Position numbers and translations under genes: made by a program
The notes under the pieces: model-generated
What the model was told of the DNA's origin: nothing
Seen by the model: the letters and a program-made list of their open reading frames with translations, nothing else
Database searches by the model: none
From: Hoplostethus atlanticus
Lineage: Eukaryota; Chordata; Actinopteri; Trachichthyiformes; Trachichthyidae
Assembly: GCA_034670405.1 (NCBI GenBank)
Contig: JAXDDX010000189.1
Location: 53,501-117,500, forward strand
Direction of reading: 5' to 3'
Length of the DNA: 64,000 nt
In this document: positions 47,366 through 60,608 of the stretch, piece by piece
Layout: each line of letters starts with the position of its first letter
How positions within the stretch are numbered: the first letter of the stretch is position 1

Positions 47366-47429
47366 AATACAATTCTGTTTTTTACCTTTTATTTATTCTG
47401 GGAAAGTGGACTGAGCGTGCTCTTTTTCA

Positions 47430-47655
47430 GCACCACAACGCTACCACCCATTCACGCCTGGGAGCTGGTGGCCACCGGGCAGCGCCACTGAACCAGTTGG
47501 GCATCGCCTTGCTCAAGGGCACCTCAACAGTGGTTGTTGAGGGAGGGGAGAGCGTTATTCATTCATTTCCCGTAACCACTTTTTCCTCAACTGGCCCGGG
47601 GATTCGAACTGGCGACCTTCAAGTCACAAGTCTAACGATGCTACTGCTACTGGTG
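47430..47655 (-). mobile_element. tRNA-derived SINE copy
   Basis: The minus strand has a B-box-like GCCAGTTCGAATCCCC, then CTTGAGCAAGGCGATGCC, then TTCAGTGGCGCTGCCC and GGTGGCCACCAGCTCCCAGG. Head, body and order match the tRNA-derived teleost SINE seen at 43.2 kb. Confidence 0.85.
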
Positions 47656-47695
47656 CTACTGCTACACTGCTAGCTATTACACTGTTGCTAGAACG

Positions 47696-47784
<89 letters not shown>

Positions 47785-47820
47785 ACACACAGACACACAC
47801 ACACACACACACACAGACAC
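47696..47820. repeat. Longest (AC)n array, about 125 bp
   Basis: A perfect AC run to about 47778, then AC units with AG interruptions. It lies directly downstream of the SINE. Confidence 0.97.
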
Positions 47821-48610
47821 AGATGATACCCAAACGCATCCACACTCAAACACAAGACATACATATGCGTGCATACACACACACCATTTGAGGTACACAG
47901 ATACTGTAGACATAAACTTAGGACATGTGAACAAATTTGCAGCCCTGTGAACACACACACAGACACAGACACACACACACACACAGACACACACGTCGTC
48001 AGTATAGACTGTTCCTGCTGCTCCAAGGGAAATAAACACAGGGCTCTGTGTAGAGGATTAAAGACAGCTTGTCTACAGAGCACACCAGTCCTAACAACAT
48101 GATGCCTGTTCACACATACACACGCAAATACACAAGCAAGTGTGCTCAGCTGCAGGTTTGGTTGATTTACGTCACTGAGGATAGAGGTGGCACTCTAGGC
48201 CTAGTCTACAGGCTACTGACAAAGAATAACAACACCCATGGGACCACTCAGAATCCTCCAAATTGCCCATTAGTGAATAGCCAAGTTCCTTTAGTTATTT
48301 GGGTTTGGGCCTGTAGTATAAAGTAAATGCCCATGAAAAATCAAGTGACAGTGGAAAAGGTGTTTTCAAAATCCACTTATTCACCTGTTACACACTACTC
48401 TGCAAATCATACACAGGACAGCAGCTAAGCTTGAATGAATAGCTGCTCAAAGGTCAGATTACAAGAGCAAACTTAAAAAAAAACACCTTTGTAGTCAAGC
48501 CAGACCACTCTCTGATGTCTCCTCAAAGAAAAAGAAACATAGCAGTCCCATTTAACAAAGATACTTCACAAATATTACAACAAACTATTCCAAGTCACAA
48601 TATAATTATT

Positions 48611-49015
48611 GTAGTGATACCATGGGGTAAAAAATCCTACGCAATATGATAAGGTTACTATAAATGTACTAGTGAGTGCAACAGATACACTATAATTCAG
48701 TATAATGATACCACGGGAGATAAAGATATCATCTAGCACTATTAGACCACTATAAACTCACTATTGAGTACCACAGACACACTATAAGTCTATATAGGAA
48801 TATTATAGTGATACCAAGGAGATTAAAAATACCATTTACCACCATAAGGTCACTATAAAGTCATTACTCAGTACCTACACACTACAAGTCCCAGAAGGAA
48901 TATTACCATCATACTGTGAGAGATTTTAAAAAAAATCCACTTAGACCACTATAAACTCAATATTGAGTACCACAGGCGCACACTTCAGTATATTACAGTC
49001 ATAGTATAGTTATTT
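48611..49015 (+). repeat. Tandem array of a ~103-bp AT-rich repeat, four units
   Basis: Units start near 48613, 48707, 48809 and 48912. Consensus blocks in order: GTGATACCA, GAGATTAAAAATACCAT, GACCACTATAAACTCA, TATTGAGTACCACAGACACA, CTATAAGTC, and TATAGGAATATTATA in the middle units. Confidence 0.85.
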
Positions 49016-49554
49016 TAGTCAGGGCTATGTGGGCCAGCAGCGTTTTGCTGTGGACTCCACACACTGGACTTCATAAATAGCCTACTGGAGGTGGGTTTTT
49101 CTGAGGATTCATCACATTGAGGCTCCTATTCTGTCTTGTCCCTCGGTCAAAGGAGACACGCCGAGACCACGGCTGGCTGTCAAACGTCTCCATGGCAAAG
49201 CATACGTGAGAGGAATCACGATGAGGTGGGCGAAAATATCCCCCAGTTAACCGGTGCGCACTTCACCTCCAAAGAGGCTAGGACTATATTATTAGTATTA
49301 TTATTAGGTTGGCTATTATACTCACAGGCAGGGATGCATCAATGGAGAAGGGAAAAGGCTTGGTTTCTAGTGTTTTTTTCTCCTCAACATAGTGGAGTAT
49401 TTGTGTTTATAACGAGGTTGTGTTATGTTCTCGCGCGTTAATCAGTGATGCATTGTAACCAAGTTGGGATCCCAGCGGCGCACGAGAGCACACACACACA
49501 CAGACACACACACAAAAGAGGACAATAAAGTCAAACGCAGCACGAGCCATCCAG

Positions 49555-49682
49555 TATAGTGACACCAAAGCAGATAAGAAACACCATAAAGTACAAAGAG
49601 GTCACTGTAAACTCGCCGCTGAGTACCATAGACACACTATATAAGTCCCTATAGGAATATTATAGGAATATTATAGTGATTT
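49555..49682 (+). repeat. Fifth, separated unit of the ~103-bp repeat
   Basis: GTGACACCAAAGCAGATAAG, GAGGTCACTGTAAACTC, CTGAGTACCATAGACACAC and a doubled TATAGGAATATTATAG follow the same order as the 48.6-kb array, about 540 bp downstream of it. Confidence 0.8.
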
Positions 49683-50299
49683 CTCCTCGTGGATTTCACC
49701 CGTAGGAAATTGTCACGTAAACAAGGAGCCTCGGAGGACACTTTCTGGTAGAGAAGACTACCAAAAATAATTTGTGATGCCAAAAATAAACACAGAATCA
49801 CACCTAATGTAACAGCCTATGAAATACAGCCAGTCCAAATTAAAAGAGAGGCCCTTCTCAACCCTCTTGGGCCATAGCCTGGCCTGGCCTGGCTTTAAAG
49901 TGCACCTGTCTGGTTTTGAAGCCAGAGGAATGAAGCCTTACGGACTTCAGCTGTCCAAACCCCAAACCCCCGGCCAGGCTAGGGAGGACAGAAGGAAGCG
50001 AGGACGGAGGGAAGGAAGTGGGGAAGGAGGGAGGGAGGGAGGGCGGAGAGGGCTGGTGAGAGCGGTAGCTGGGATAAGTAGCCCAGCAAGCCAGCTAATA
50101 ACACAGCGAATGCCTAAAAATATCCTGGACTACAGAGCTCCGCTGCTACCGCTGCTACTGCTGCAAAGCACGGCGGATACAAACCCTGCGGTGCGACCCC
50201 GGACACGTTTTCAAACGCAGCTAATTCACGCCGGTCTGAGTGTGCACAATCATATTTCAACAGTAACCGTGGGATATTCCCGGCGCTAAAAAAAAAAGA

Positions 50300-51214
50300 T
50301 ACTTAAGTGCTATTTTGTGTTATTCTTCTATCCGCTGATATCTCCTTGAACGTCTCCCTCTTTTCCGTGCAGCACTTTCTCTTTCAAAGCAACACACAAG
50401 AGCCGACTAATAGACCCTGAGAAAGAAATAGTATTCAGGCTGCAATAAAATGCCACATCTCCAGGACAGTGAGACACATAGGAGGAAAGGGATATTAGGC
50501 GACTCAAAAAAATGGTCGTGATTTAAAGAGAAACTGACCGTCAAATCTCCTCCTGGTTTATATCCCTGTCGTTATTCCGGTCAAATCCTCCTTTTCCCTT
50601 CTTCTTCTTCTTCTTCTTCTTCTTCCGAGAGGGGGAAAAGGGAGACTGGGGACGGCGGTGGTAGTAGGGGAGCTTGGCTTTCTTCCCTCCCGTTCACTGA
50701 GAGAGTCAAGCGGACAAATATAGGCAGACTGCTCGGTGTCAAATCTCTGGCGACTGGCTGTCTTCGGTGGTCCAAAGTTAGTAGTCGCAGAGGAAGGTGG
50801 GAGTCCTATTTCACCGGGGGAAAAAACACACCACCGCGGAATAGTGTCCGGACTTCAAAATTTAAAAAAAAAAATCAAAATTACAAAATCCTACTATGGA
50901 AAGAAAGGAAGGCAATGAGAGCGCAGAAGAAAAGCAAAAAATAACAGAAAGCCGAGGCTTGCGGGGTGAGTAATAAGAATTTAAAAAATCACATCGTTTT
51001 CTGTAGTGGTGAAATAACCACTAACAGCGTAGTACTGTCTTGATTCGCCGTTACAAGAAGGGCTATAGGAGCGCCAGTACGACCAGTATGCCCAGTAACC
51101 CGCTGGAGAGACTGCTGCTGCTAGCGGACCTCAGCGCGACCGCAACTCCCGAGGTCCTCTACACAAATGTCCGCTACCGAGCCTGAAGGATGAATTTCCA
51201 CCCGGAGGAGTGGA

Positions 51215-51247
<33 letters not shown>

Positions 51248-51250
51248 CAG
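50300..51250. promoter_or_regulatory. CpG-bearing region, candidate promoter or non-coding first exon
   Basis: CpG dinucleotides are noticeably more frequent here than in flanking DNA, and the block has few interspersed repeats. It contains a (TTC)n array at 50597-50626. A good plus-strand donor (GCGGG then GTGAGT at 50966) is present. I could not identify a convincing minus-strand donor that would mark dag1 exon 1. No TATA box or transcript evidence was identified. Confidence 0.3.
51218..51246. repeat. (GA)n microsatellite
   Basis: A short perfect GA array, followed by CT-rich sequence to about 51440. Confidence 0.92.
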
Positions 51251-51834
51251 TGCCTTGCATTCTCTGAATTACTCCACCCCCAAACCACCTCCCTCTCTCG
51301 CGCTGTCTCTCTCTCTCTCTCTACCTCTCTCTCTCTTTCATTCACTGTTGTTGCTCTCTTGTCTCCCATTTCTCCCATCCTTCACTACCCCCTACCACCT
51401 TTCCCTCTCTCTTTCATTCACTCTGTCTCTCTACCCCCCCACCCCCCCACACACACACGCGCACACATTCTCCTTTTGCAGCACAGCCTATGGTGTAGCA
51501 GCCTAACTTATCCTATGCTGTAGCCTATTTGTGTCTCCAAAGGTTAGTGCGGTGACAATAAGCAAATAAATCAATCGGTTTACTCAACACCTCCTCGGAT
51601 GGAATTATGATGGTGATGCATTGATCCAGGGGGCCTGAATGATCATCTCTCAGGTCTCATCAATACCCGAGCATTGCAATGAAGTGGCATGGGTCCTCTC
51701 ATTCATGGCAATAATTAAATAAATCATTGATTTATTTGGTTATTCTGACAAGGCCTTAAGGGGAAAATCCTCCCTGAAACAGAATAAAGTAACACAACAT
51801 TTGATTTACCTTTATTCAAAATGCCTTACAGTAC

Positions 51835-51895
51835 ATACAATTTTAGCATAGGCAGCGCCAGTGGGAAGTGAACCCCTAGCACAGGAATGTGCTTT
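51835..51895 (-). mobile_element. Short SINE head fragment
   Basis: CCAGTGGGAAGTGAACCCCT on the plus strand is the reverse of a tRNA-like B-box region, as at 61.3 kb. Confidence 0.4.
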
Positions 51896-52699
51896 TATTT
51901 TCCTATGATCTTGGACACCTCATCCAGATTTGCGAAGACAAACATCCCAACGCTGCAAACCACAGAGAGAAGACTCTCTTGAAGATGTCTTCAAAAAGAC
52001 ATAATGGAGCTGAGTGAAGATAATGCACATGCAGGCAGGCAGCTGATGAAGACCTGCACACTCTTCGTTGCCGTTTCACGATTTATTGTGATAAAAACTC
52101 AGTCAAAATAGAGCTTTGTCACATAAAAGCCTTATTTACTTGCCTGACGACGACAGTGTGTGGGTCTTGATAAACTTTCCTCAGATTGACTTTATGGACA
52201 CAGTGACAGTACCCAGGGTGGTTTTATGTGGGCTCATACATTCTAGCACTGTGTGAAATAAGACTCGATTGGATATAAAACCTCAAATAAACATTGTATG
52301 AATTCATAAAACCATTCTTTGTCAATGGTGCAGGCTCCATGTTTTATCTGTTCAGTTGCAGGCTTGGTTCTCTGGTTTGTCTAGGTCTGGGAGAGAGGCG
52401 TTCCTGCTCACAAATCAAAACTGAACTGTCCAGGTAACCTAATGAACTGGGTTTCTGGTGGGCACAGGCAGCATTTTGAGCCAATACAGACGGGCCAAGA
52501 ATTATGACCAAGCATTTTTTCCACTTTTTTTCTTTATAGCTCGGAGTGTTATCCACATTGATTCTGTCCCATTTGTCAAAGCCCAGCTGCCGAAGGCAAT
52601 ATAAGAGAAGTAGACTTTTGACCGGAGGGTCGTTGGCTAAAATCCCAGGACCACATGAAAATCCAGGCATAGACAGTGAATGAGAAACACTCTGCCCCT

Positions 52700-52795
52700 G
52701 CCTCAACAGTACCTATGGAGGTTCCCTTGAGCAAGGCACTTTCCCCCTAATTGCTCAAGCTGCTCAGTGGCAGTAGAAGACGCTTGTCAGGTGTG
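52700..52795 (+). mobile_element. SINE body fragment
   Basis: CTTGAGCAAGGCACTTTCCC, CTAATTGCTCAAGCTGCTCA and AGTGGCAGTAGA are a diverged form of the SINE body seen at 43.3 and 47.5 kb. Confidence 0.7.
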
Positions 52796-55477
52796 AATGT
52801 ATGTACCATCATGCAACACAGACTCACAAAATTTTGTAAAATGAGCATGAACTCTGAAACACAGATTACATGTTGTGGACACGGATAATATTTCACGGGT
52901 AAGATTACATTCCTCCACCACAACAGGATTATATGACTATAGCACAAACTGGACGTGTCATTTTCATGTCATATGAAAGAGTTAAACTAACGATTTAGTC
53001 AAAGTTCCCCAAAAAGAAGCAGATTTTTTTTCACGAGACACGACCTCTGCAGGATACTGGCGCTAAGTGACAGGCAAATCCATACTTGTTGTATATAAAC
53101 TTGCTTGGTACATGATGGAAACATGCCTCTAAAATCTTTGTGTAGAGAAAATTGTCCCATACATGCAAAGAAAGCATTTTGTGACCGTGGGATGAAGCAA
53201 AACTTCATCAAGTGAAGTTCATTCATCAAGTAATGATAAATATAATAAGAAGAAATAATAAATAATCCACACATTTTCATTTTTCGATCTTGCAGATTAC
53301 CACTTTAAACATAGCTGTTGAAATGTAAAACGCTTGGTAAAGTGGGAAAATAATAAAGATACATATATCTGTACACAACAGGACGCTCCCAGACACTACA
53401 GTGTTGCAGCAGACAGGTCAGTGGAGTGTCTGTGAACTCCAAGTCTACCTTACATAATGGACTACCAGACTACTCCTGCTCAATACAGCACAGAGGCGCC
53501 CCTCAAACATCTTAGTGCAAAGGACAGACTAGCTGCTCAGGAGGTATTCATTGCTCCTAACATCTTTAGACAGGCCGGGCTTTACCAAGGGGGGTGGTGT
53601 TTCAATATTCATGAAGGTACATGACAGAATCGAGGATGAGAGGAGAAGTAGGGGTAAACCAATGCCATGGAGGGAGACAGGAGAGCAGAGAGAGAGAGAG
53701 AGAGAGGGAGAAAGGGTGTGAGAGAAGAGGTTGAATTGATATTGAAGCTGACAAAGATAAAGACAGCAGTGTGTGTGTGTGTGTGTGTGAGAGAGAGACA
53801 GATAAGGTGTGATACTACTGCAAACAGCCAAGAGAGGCAGACAACAGAGAGAATATACAGTATGAACGGAGAGGATCAGACACAACAGAAATAGAGTGAC
53901 AGGAAGACAAAAGGCAGGTCGCACAATACAGTAAATATGGAGACAGAAGGCGTCAAAAAGGAAGACAGACACACACACACACTCAGAAAGACAGCGAGGG
54001 AAGACATGTAACATCAAAACGACAGATGCATGCAAAAACACCAACGCAAAGATACACACTTAGGAAAAAGGTAAAGCGTGCAGCTGCATAACGCTCCGTC
54101 TCCTGGTACGAATGCAGGCGAGCGGCCCATCCGTAGGACTGTGTCTAATGAAAAGTGACAACTCCCTTCTCCCGGAGAGCCTTCCTGTTTTGCTAGGCTT
54201 CAAATCCTATTTGCTTGCTTTTTTTCCCCCTCTCTCTCTCTCCCCTCTTCTCTTTCTCTCACTCCTCAGTTACTAATGACTGAGAAAAAAAAAGGAGAGT
54301 GTTCCCCTCTTTCTTAAAATGCCATCTCGCCGTCGACATGGAAACTGCGTCGCCGCTTTAAGAAAGAAGGTATTCCAAATGTTGCAATTGTCCCTGGGGG
54401 GGGGAAGAGGGGGAAAGAGAGAGAGAGAACGTAGCCCGAAATGTATCAAAGTGATTGGTTTCTGAATAGCAGCTAGAGAGAGAGAGGTGGTTTGCAAATG
54501 TAATTTCAGAAATCTATAGGCAAAGTGATTGGTTGATGGAACGGCGGATATTCAGAGAAACTGTAGATCGATAGATACATAGAGAGAGAGAGATGTTTCG
54601 TAAATGTATAGCAATCTGGAAAAACTCGCAAAGCAGGAGAGAGAGAGAGAGATGGTTTGAGAGTGCAATTTGAAAGATTGGCAAATTGATTATTTATTGA
54701 CTGGCAGGTATTGAGAGCATGTCAGATTATCAGCTGAGCGTGTGATAAGAAAACATCACACTGTACTCGATCAATCTACAAGAAAGATAAACTGCCACTC
54801 TGATACGAAGACTTTTCATCTTTGGAGGGCATGTATGAGTCGATGATGGAAAACAGCTTCTGCGTGAGGTGGGCAGCGGTTTCTTGTGTGTGTGTGTGTA
54901 TAGGCGTACATTTCAGCGTCTGCATCCAGTGGTCACTCGGTATGTGTGTATGAAAGTGTGTGTGCATTTACTATGTATGCTTATGTGTGTAAAATGTGTC
55001 TGTCTCTATGTATATACTCAGTGTGTATCTAAGTGTGTATGAGCATCATCAATGTGTTTATGTCGTGTCTACATAAGTGTGTATGAGTATTGTCAATGCA
55101 GGCGTGTGTATGTGCATTTCCTCAGTGTATGTGTGTGTTTTCCGCTCCAGTGCCTATTAAGGCAGTCAGTTAAATTGGCAGTGCAGGATACAGTATGTGG
55201 GTTAGGGTGCCATCCTTCTCTTTAATATTTCATCTCCATGCTGGCAGAAAAAAATGGGGCAGAGAAACACAGAAGGCCTAACGCAAAGGAAGCACTCCAT
55301 AAGATGGGGGATGTGTGGTGTGTGTGTGTGTTTTGTGAATGTATTGTATGGTTGTTTATATTTTATATGACTATATCTCTGCCTATACAGAGAAAGCTGT
55401 CCATGTCTGTGTGGTTTGGATCTTTCTCAATGTATGTTTGTGTTGGTGTTGGAGTGTACCACACCATCTGTGAATGC

Positions 55478-55480
<3 letters not shown>

Positions 55481-55524
<44 letters not shown>
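55481..55524. repeat. (GT)n microsatellite
   Basis: About 22 GT units, at the end of a 0.6-kb GT-rich, weakly repetitive stretch (54890-55520). Confidence 0.95.
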
Positions 55525-55526
<2 letters not shown>

Positions 55527-57194
55527 AACACGTGTGCTTTGTGATTTTCACATGTTGTGCCTTTGTCTTATTTATGTCCATGTATGTCATGTAAAGCTTT
55601 CTGTACTGTGACAGGAAAAAGACGCACTTTGCCACATTTTCCAAGATGTTTGGGATATATTCGCCTTGTGATAACAGTGTCACGTAAATTATGCTTGTAC
55701 TTTATATGTACAGTAGCGAGCATGCCAAGTCCATAGGCTGATTTATGACTATATAGGGACGCCTTAATCCCACTGCATTAGCAAGAACTGAAATAAACAT
55801 GACTTGCAAGGAACAAGGGATATTCTAGGCCCACCCTGCTTATGAAACACTGGACAATCTAAATGGTATTTTATATAAATATTATTTCAAAAAGTTAATT
55901 CACTAAAGCTGTATATACATTTTGATTTATAAAAAAAACAAAAAAAATCACTAGAAGAGCCAAGTGTGGTCAATTGAATTGTGGAATTGAAATATCTCAC
56001 CTTTCAAAAAATGACTTGCTTTTCAAAATCATGGAAAGAAATAATATTTTTTTTATTTACCCTCCTTCAACTGGTCTTTTTTTTAGATCCCCCAAATCCA
56101 CTGGCCTTTGTTGCGTTAAAAAACATTACCTGAAGTTCATTCAACGTCTCTAATAGAGGATCAAGTCTCCGAATGTGATATTATTTTGTCAGTCATTTTG
56201 AAAGAGTAGGTGTCATTATTTTCAATGTTGGACATGTCATTCTGGTGGATTGAAGCTCTTCATTTGTCATGAATGTAGACATACTGAATAGTATTAGAGC
56301 GAGACATCGGTATAATAGTGGTTGAATTTACATGAAAACAACATTGAAAGGGTTCTTGCTTTACCTCAATTGGCAGGAATGTGTCTATTCTTGTGGCTGT
56401 TAAGGTGTCTGGCAGGCTAAATCAAGCACACCAAGTCAGTTCAAGGAAGCATATTCAAATACATTTGTCCAGCCAAGTGGTAGAAATGGTGCTGCTGCCT
56501 GGCAAGCGGTGTTAAACTGGATTAGAAGAGACTGTTTATTGTTTAATTTGTGAGAGGACTAATAGCACTGCAGCTTCATTACAAAAGCAAAGCAAAGAAG
56601 TTGAATAAAATTGAAACGGCATGCAGTACAATTACGCAGACCATACTCAAATGAAACTCAGTGTTTGATATTGGTGTATAGCAAACCGAGGTGGCACATT
56701 CAGAGTCTGACTACAATTTTCTGTGTCAGTGATGTTACGCTCTACTCTAGTTCCTTTAGCTCATGGGTTTGGACACTTTGGATTGGTTCCCGCATGACAG
56801 GAGCAGCAGTATGTTTTCATAAGCCTCAGAATAAATTTATCACTTGCATTGTTGGGCTGAAAGATGTTCATGAACTCTGGTGCTACACCCCATCAAATGT
56901 TCAAATGTTGGTGCATCAGTGTGTGCAAAATCTCATCTGACGATTACAGACACGAAACAGACAATTCAACAGAAAACATACGAGACACTTTTCTATAGCT
57001 AGTGACTCTTAATAATGTCTTATATCACCGTTGTGCGTCTCCATGGCGATGATAAATGGCCAACTGTCTGCTGTCTGGGAATGTGAACAAAAATTGGCCA
57101 TTTACATTGAATGAACCTGATCAAGCATGGAGCAGAAATGTGTCGTTCGCTGCAATGTATTGTATTGTTTCTCTGAATGAACATTGAAGATATG

Positions 57195-57344
57195 AATATA
57201 ATTCAGTGAGGACGGGGACGCGAGGTTCCTCTTGAAGAGATGAGATTTCAGCCTACGATGGAAAATGGGAAGTGACTCTGCTGTTCTGACTGCATCGGGA
57301 AAGTCTGGGCCGTGTCTTGGAGGTATGTAGGTTTCAAAACCCAT
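57195..57344 (-). pseudogene. LINE ORF2 C-terminal fragment (CR1/L2-like), degraded
   Basis: The minus strand translates to PDFPDAVRTAESLPIFHRR followed by LKSHLFKR. This is the conserved post-reverse-transcriptase motif (the LPxxVRxxxSLxxFKxxLKTHLF pattern) at the C terminus of CR1/L2-clade LINE ORF2 proteins. Only about 50 residues survive, with no reverse transcriptase domain upstream, so this is a 5'-truncated, dead copy. The family-level call is from memory of the motif. Confidence 0.7.
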
Positions 57345-57739
57345 TGTACAATTTCAAGAATACATGGTCATCAATCAAAAAATAAGGCAGGATTTTCCCT
57401 TTAGAGATACTTTACTTGACAGCAAAACTTCTGTAACCTATTTTCCCATCATCTTCCATCATACCGTTCGATTTGGACACTCATAGTTCTCCAGTACACT
57501 CATATTGGGTCAGTGGTCACTCCAAAAATCAACCTCATAAGCACCCAAAGCCGTTCCGGTCCGGTCAGTCTTGATATGTGAACATGACACTGACAGGCTG
57601 GGACACCGACAGTGTGGACAAAGTAACACGACCCAAGACGATTCTAGTAACAATGCAATGATAATAATGTGTTATTAATACTGAATTGATTCATGAAAGT
57701 GAATTCTCTTTTCACTTGCCCCCTTCACAGGGAGGGCAG

Positions 57740-57850
57740 AGTGCAGTGTCAGCTATGATAGCAAGGGCTTCAGTGTGTTGCTCAAGGACACTTCAGACCT
57801 GGAACCCATGTCCCTTGGTTGAAATACGACCCACCTATTCATGAGGAGGC
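57740..57850 (-). mobile_element. SINE fragment, weak
   Basis: GTTGCTCAAGGACACTTCAG on the plus strand is the reverse of the common fish SINE body word CTGAGGTGCCCTTGAGCAAC. Flanks are diverged. Confidence 0.45.
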
Positions 57851-58689
57851 GGTAGCCCAGAGAAGATTTCTGTCTCTTAAAATCAAAATCAAATAAAAAC
57901 TATGCCCTACAATATAATAAAGGTCACAAATGTTTAAACATTACTACAAAAAATCTTACATTTTTTTTTATCAATGCAGCAGCTCCAGGTCTTGCCTCTT
58001 GATGACACCACAATTTGGGGATGACTTTGATCTTTGATTTCTAGCTTTGGGAGAAAGTTGCACATGTAACAAAACCAATCCAGGCTCAACTGCCTGTGAT
58101 CATGGGAATAACGTGGTGATTTCTGGTTTAGGGTGGATTTTTGGTTGAAAAGCATTTATCACACATGAGGAGATTTGTTACAAGTTTTAGACCTCAGTGT
58201 GTGGATCTGCCAATCGCTACAGCTGGCACCAACCATGTTAATGCATGGGGATGATATGATTTCTCCTGAATAATATTTCAGCTGAGCTCTTTTGTGTGTG
58301 TGTCAGTGTGCCTGTGTGTATGTGTACCTACAGTATGTGAGTCTGCGTTTATGTGCTGCATGCTTGCACCTGCACACTTCTGCAACCTGTTCTTATATCA
58401 AGTTCGTAATTATAGTAATGAAAAGTAAGGCATTGTCATTTTGTATGAAATCTTACAAATAGTAGTCGGAGTGATGCAGGTTACGCAGGTGGCCGTGCGT
58501 CGGTACAGCGTGAATCAAGGGTGTGCAACTTTAGATAACGACATCTGTTGTTGTGAGGACACTTTGGCTTCTGTGTGTGTGTGTTCCTGCATCTGCCTGT
58601 TTTCCAGCAGCAGTACAAGTGGAACTGTAACCCAGATTAGTGTTCCAGGCAGGTCCAGTAAATAACCTCTACTCGTCTTGTCTTGGGGA

Positions 58690-58925
58690 AGAGGAAGACT
58701 GTGGCTGCCTGTGTCCTTGTGCCATGTGTGTCAGCATGTACTATGAAAGTGACTGTCACGGTGCACAGATAAAGAAGAAATGGAGATCGGGTCGGTCCAA
58801 GGTTGCTCATATTTGTAGAGCGATATGAAAGGTTTACTGCCTATATTGTGTCTGGGGCTGTCTCTTTGCACTGAATCTCGGGGCCTTGTCCTTGTACCAA
58901 GTGTGTCAGTGTGTTACTATCTTAG
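58690..58925 (+). repeat. Diverged direct repeat, about 173 bp apart
   Basis: CTTGTGCCATGTGTGTCAGC near 58717 and CTTGTACCAAGTGTGTCAGT near 58890, each followed by a TACTAT stretch. Confidence 0.5.
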
Positions 58926-59504
58926 TTATCGACGCATCCCTAGACAAAATCCTGCGTATTTATTTTCCAGATTCTGAAAATAGCTCCCAGACTAGGTAAG
59001 CACCGTTTCACTATTTTACTATTTTTCTAAGTTGTTAATATGTTAATATAGCATCAGTGCCACCCTGTTAATAAAGTGATTCTGATGCTATATGCCACAA
59101 GATCATCTTCATACCTCAAAAACTGGTAGAACATGTTGGTGGTGTTTTTTCTTTTCTTTTTTCCACTCAGCACGGTTAGAAAGTGCGAGAGTGTGCAGAG
59201 ACACTGGAAATGGTTAAGGCCCTTGGGTATATAGAGTACCACCCCTGTCAGGGAATTATCTTGTAAAACAGATAAGTATCTTGACAGTGGTCTTTTGAAA
59301 CAAACAGGGGTCCCGCCGTCTAATTAGCAAATTAAAGACCCAGAGAGCCGGAGAGGTTTGACGGACGAGACAATAGCTGTGAATGTCATTGGTCAGCTGA
59401 TCCCCCAGCAACAGCATGCACACAAACACAGTATGCAGACACACACACAGACACACACAGCCGTACACGCAGAAGCATGCACGCACAGAGGCAGATGTGC
59501 ACGT

Positions 59505-59546
<42 letters not shown>

Positions 59547-59592
59547 ACACCCATGCACAGAAACGTATACCGCACACAGGCAAGAATCTACC

Positions 59593-59625
<33 letters not shown>
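59505..59625. repeat. Two (AC)n arrays
   Basis: Arrays at 59505-59543 and 59595-59625 in a CA-rich stretch from about 59420. Confidence 0.94.
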
Positions 59626-59628
<3 letters not shown>

Positions 59629-60529
59629 ATAGGCTCCCTGATCCCAAACCTAATTATAGCCTATATAGCAGCTATCAGAAAGTTAGTCTGATCATAATGT
59701 GCGTGTGTGTGTGTGTGAGTGAGAGACAGAAAGAGAAATCATAGGCGTGTATTTTTATGCAGATGGGTGAGCATGCGTGTCTATGTACAGTACATGTATT
59801 TGTGCATGGTTAATAGTAATAGTATTTATAGTATTAGTATAAATATGTTATCTATATCTGCATACATATCAAGGTTGTCAGGTGAAAACCTTGTAACTCC
59901 AGTTTTGGTTATTTTGGTGTTTTAACTTTGCTTGAAGGATTGCATGCTCCTCCACAGGGTTGAGGAAACACTTTGTGCTCATGAAACACTTTCAGATTTG
60001 AAAAAATTGGAAGAATGCATGACGGTCAAGCTAAAACCAAGGCTGTTTTTCTTGGTTCTGAAAAGTTGCTAGAGGTTTTCTCCCGACAGCGATTATAATT
60101 GTACACGTGTCTCCCTATCCTCCCGCACTGCGCCACCACCCTCTGTCCCTGGGTCCCATGGGCCAGGTCACTAAAGGCATTCACTGATTTATAAACTAAC
60201 ATGCAACGTCATGCCATTGATCTATTGTCCCAAGTGAGGAGGGGTCCTATCTAAAATCACCCCCCTCGGGCTATATTGGTTGAAGGAATGTGTAAACAGA
60301 AGGCGTCTGCTGTGGTACCCAGGGGCACACATTGATCACCTAGATAGAGACAGTTCTGAAGAAGAAAATGGTGTATGACGTAATTGATCTCACCCTTAGT
60401 CTGTCATTAAGTGCTATTTCAAGTCAATTAGGTGAGATTCCTGAGAGGGTGTGGTATGTGGTGTACTGCTGTATCTTGTATCACACACACACACCTTGGA
60501 GTTTGTGATGTGCTTTTTATCTCTATTTT

Positions 60530-60608
60530 TCGCTGTAAAGCAATCTGTCAAACTTGTCAGTAAAAAGCAATTTAAAAATGAATTTAATTGACCTGAATTG
60601 ACCTGAAC
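60530..60608 (+). mobile_element. LINE 3'-tail remnant
   Basis: GCTGTAAAGCAATCTGTCAA, then a TTTAAAAATGAATTTAATTG-type run and two direct copies of ACCTGAATTG. This matches the 3' tail style (TGTAAAGCGCTTTG... with a short terminal repeat) of fish CR1/L2-like LINEs. Confidence 0.65.

Noticed and set aside
47685..48113. Several long open frames over the CA array
   Set aside because: Pure Thr-His or Val-Cys dipeptide translations of the microsatellite.
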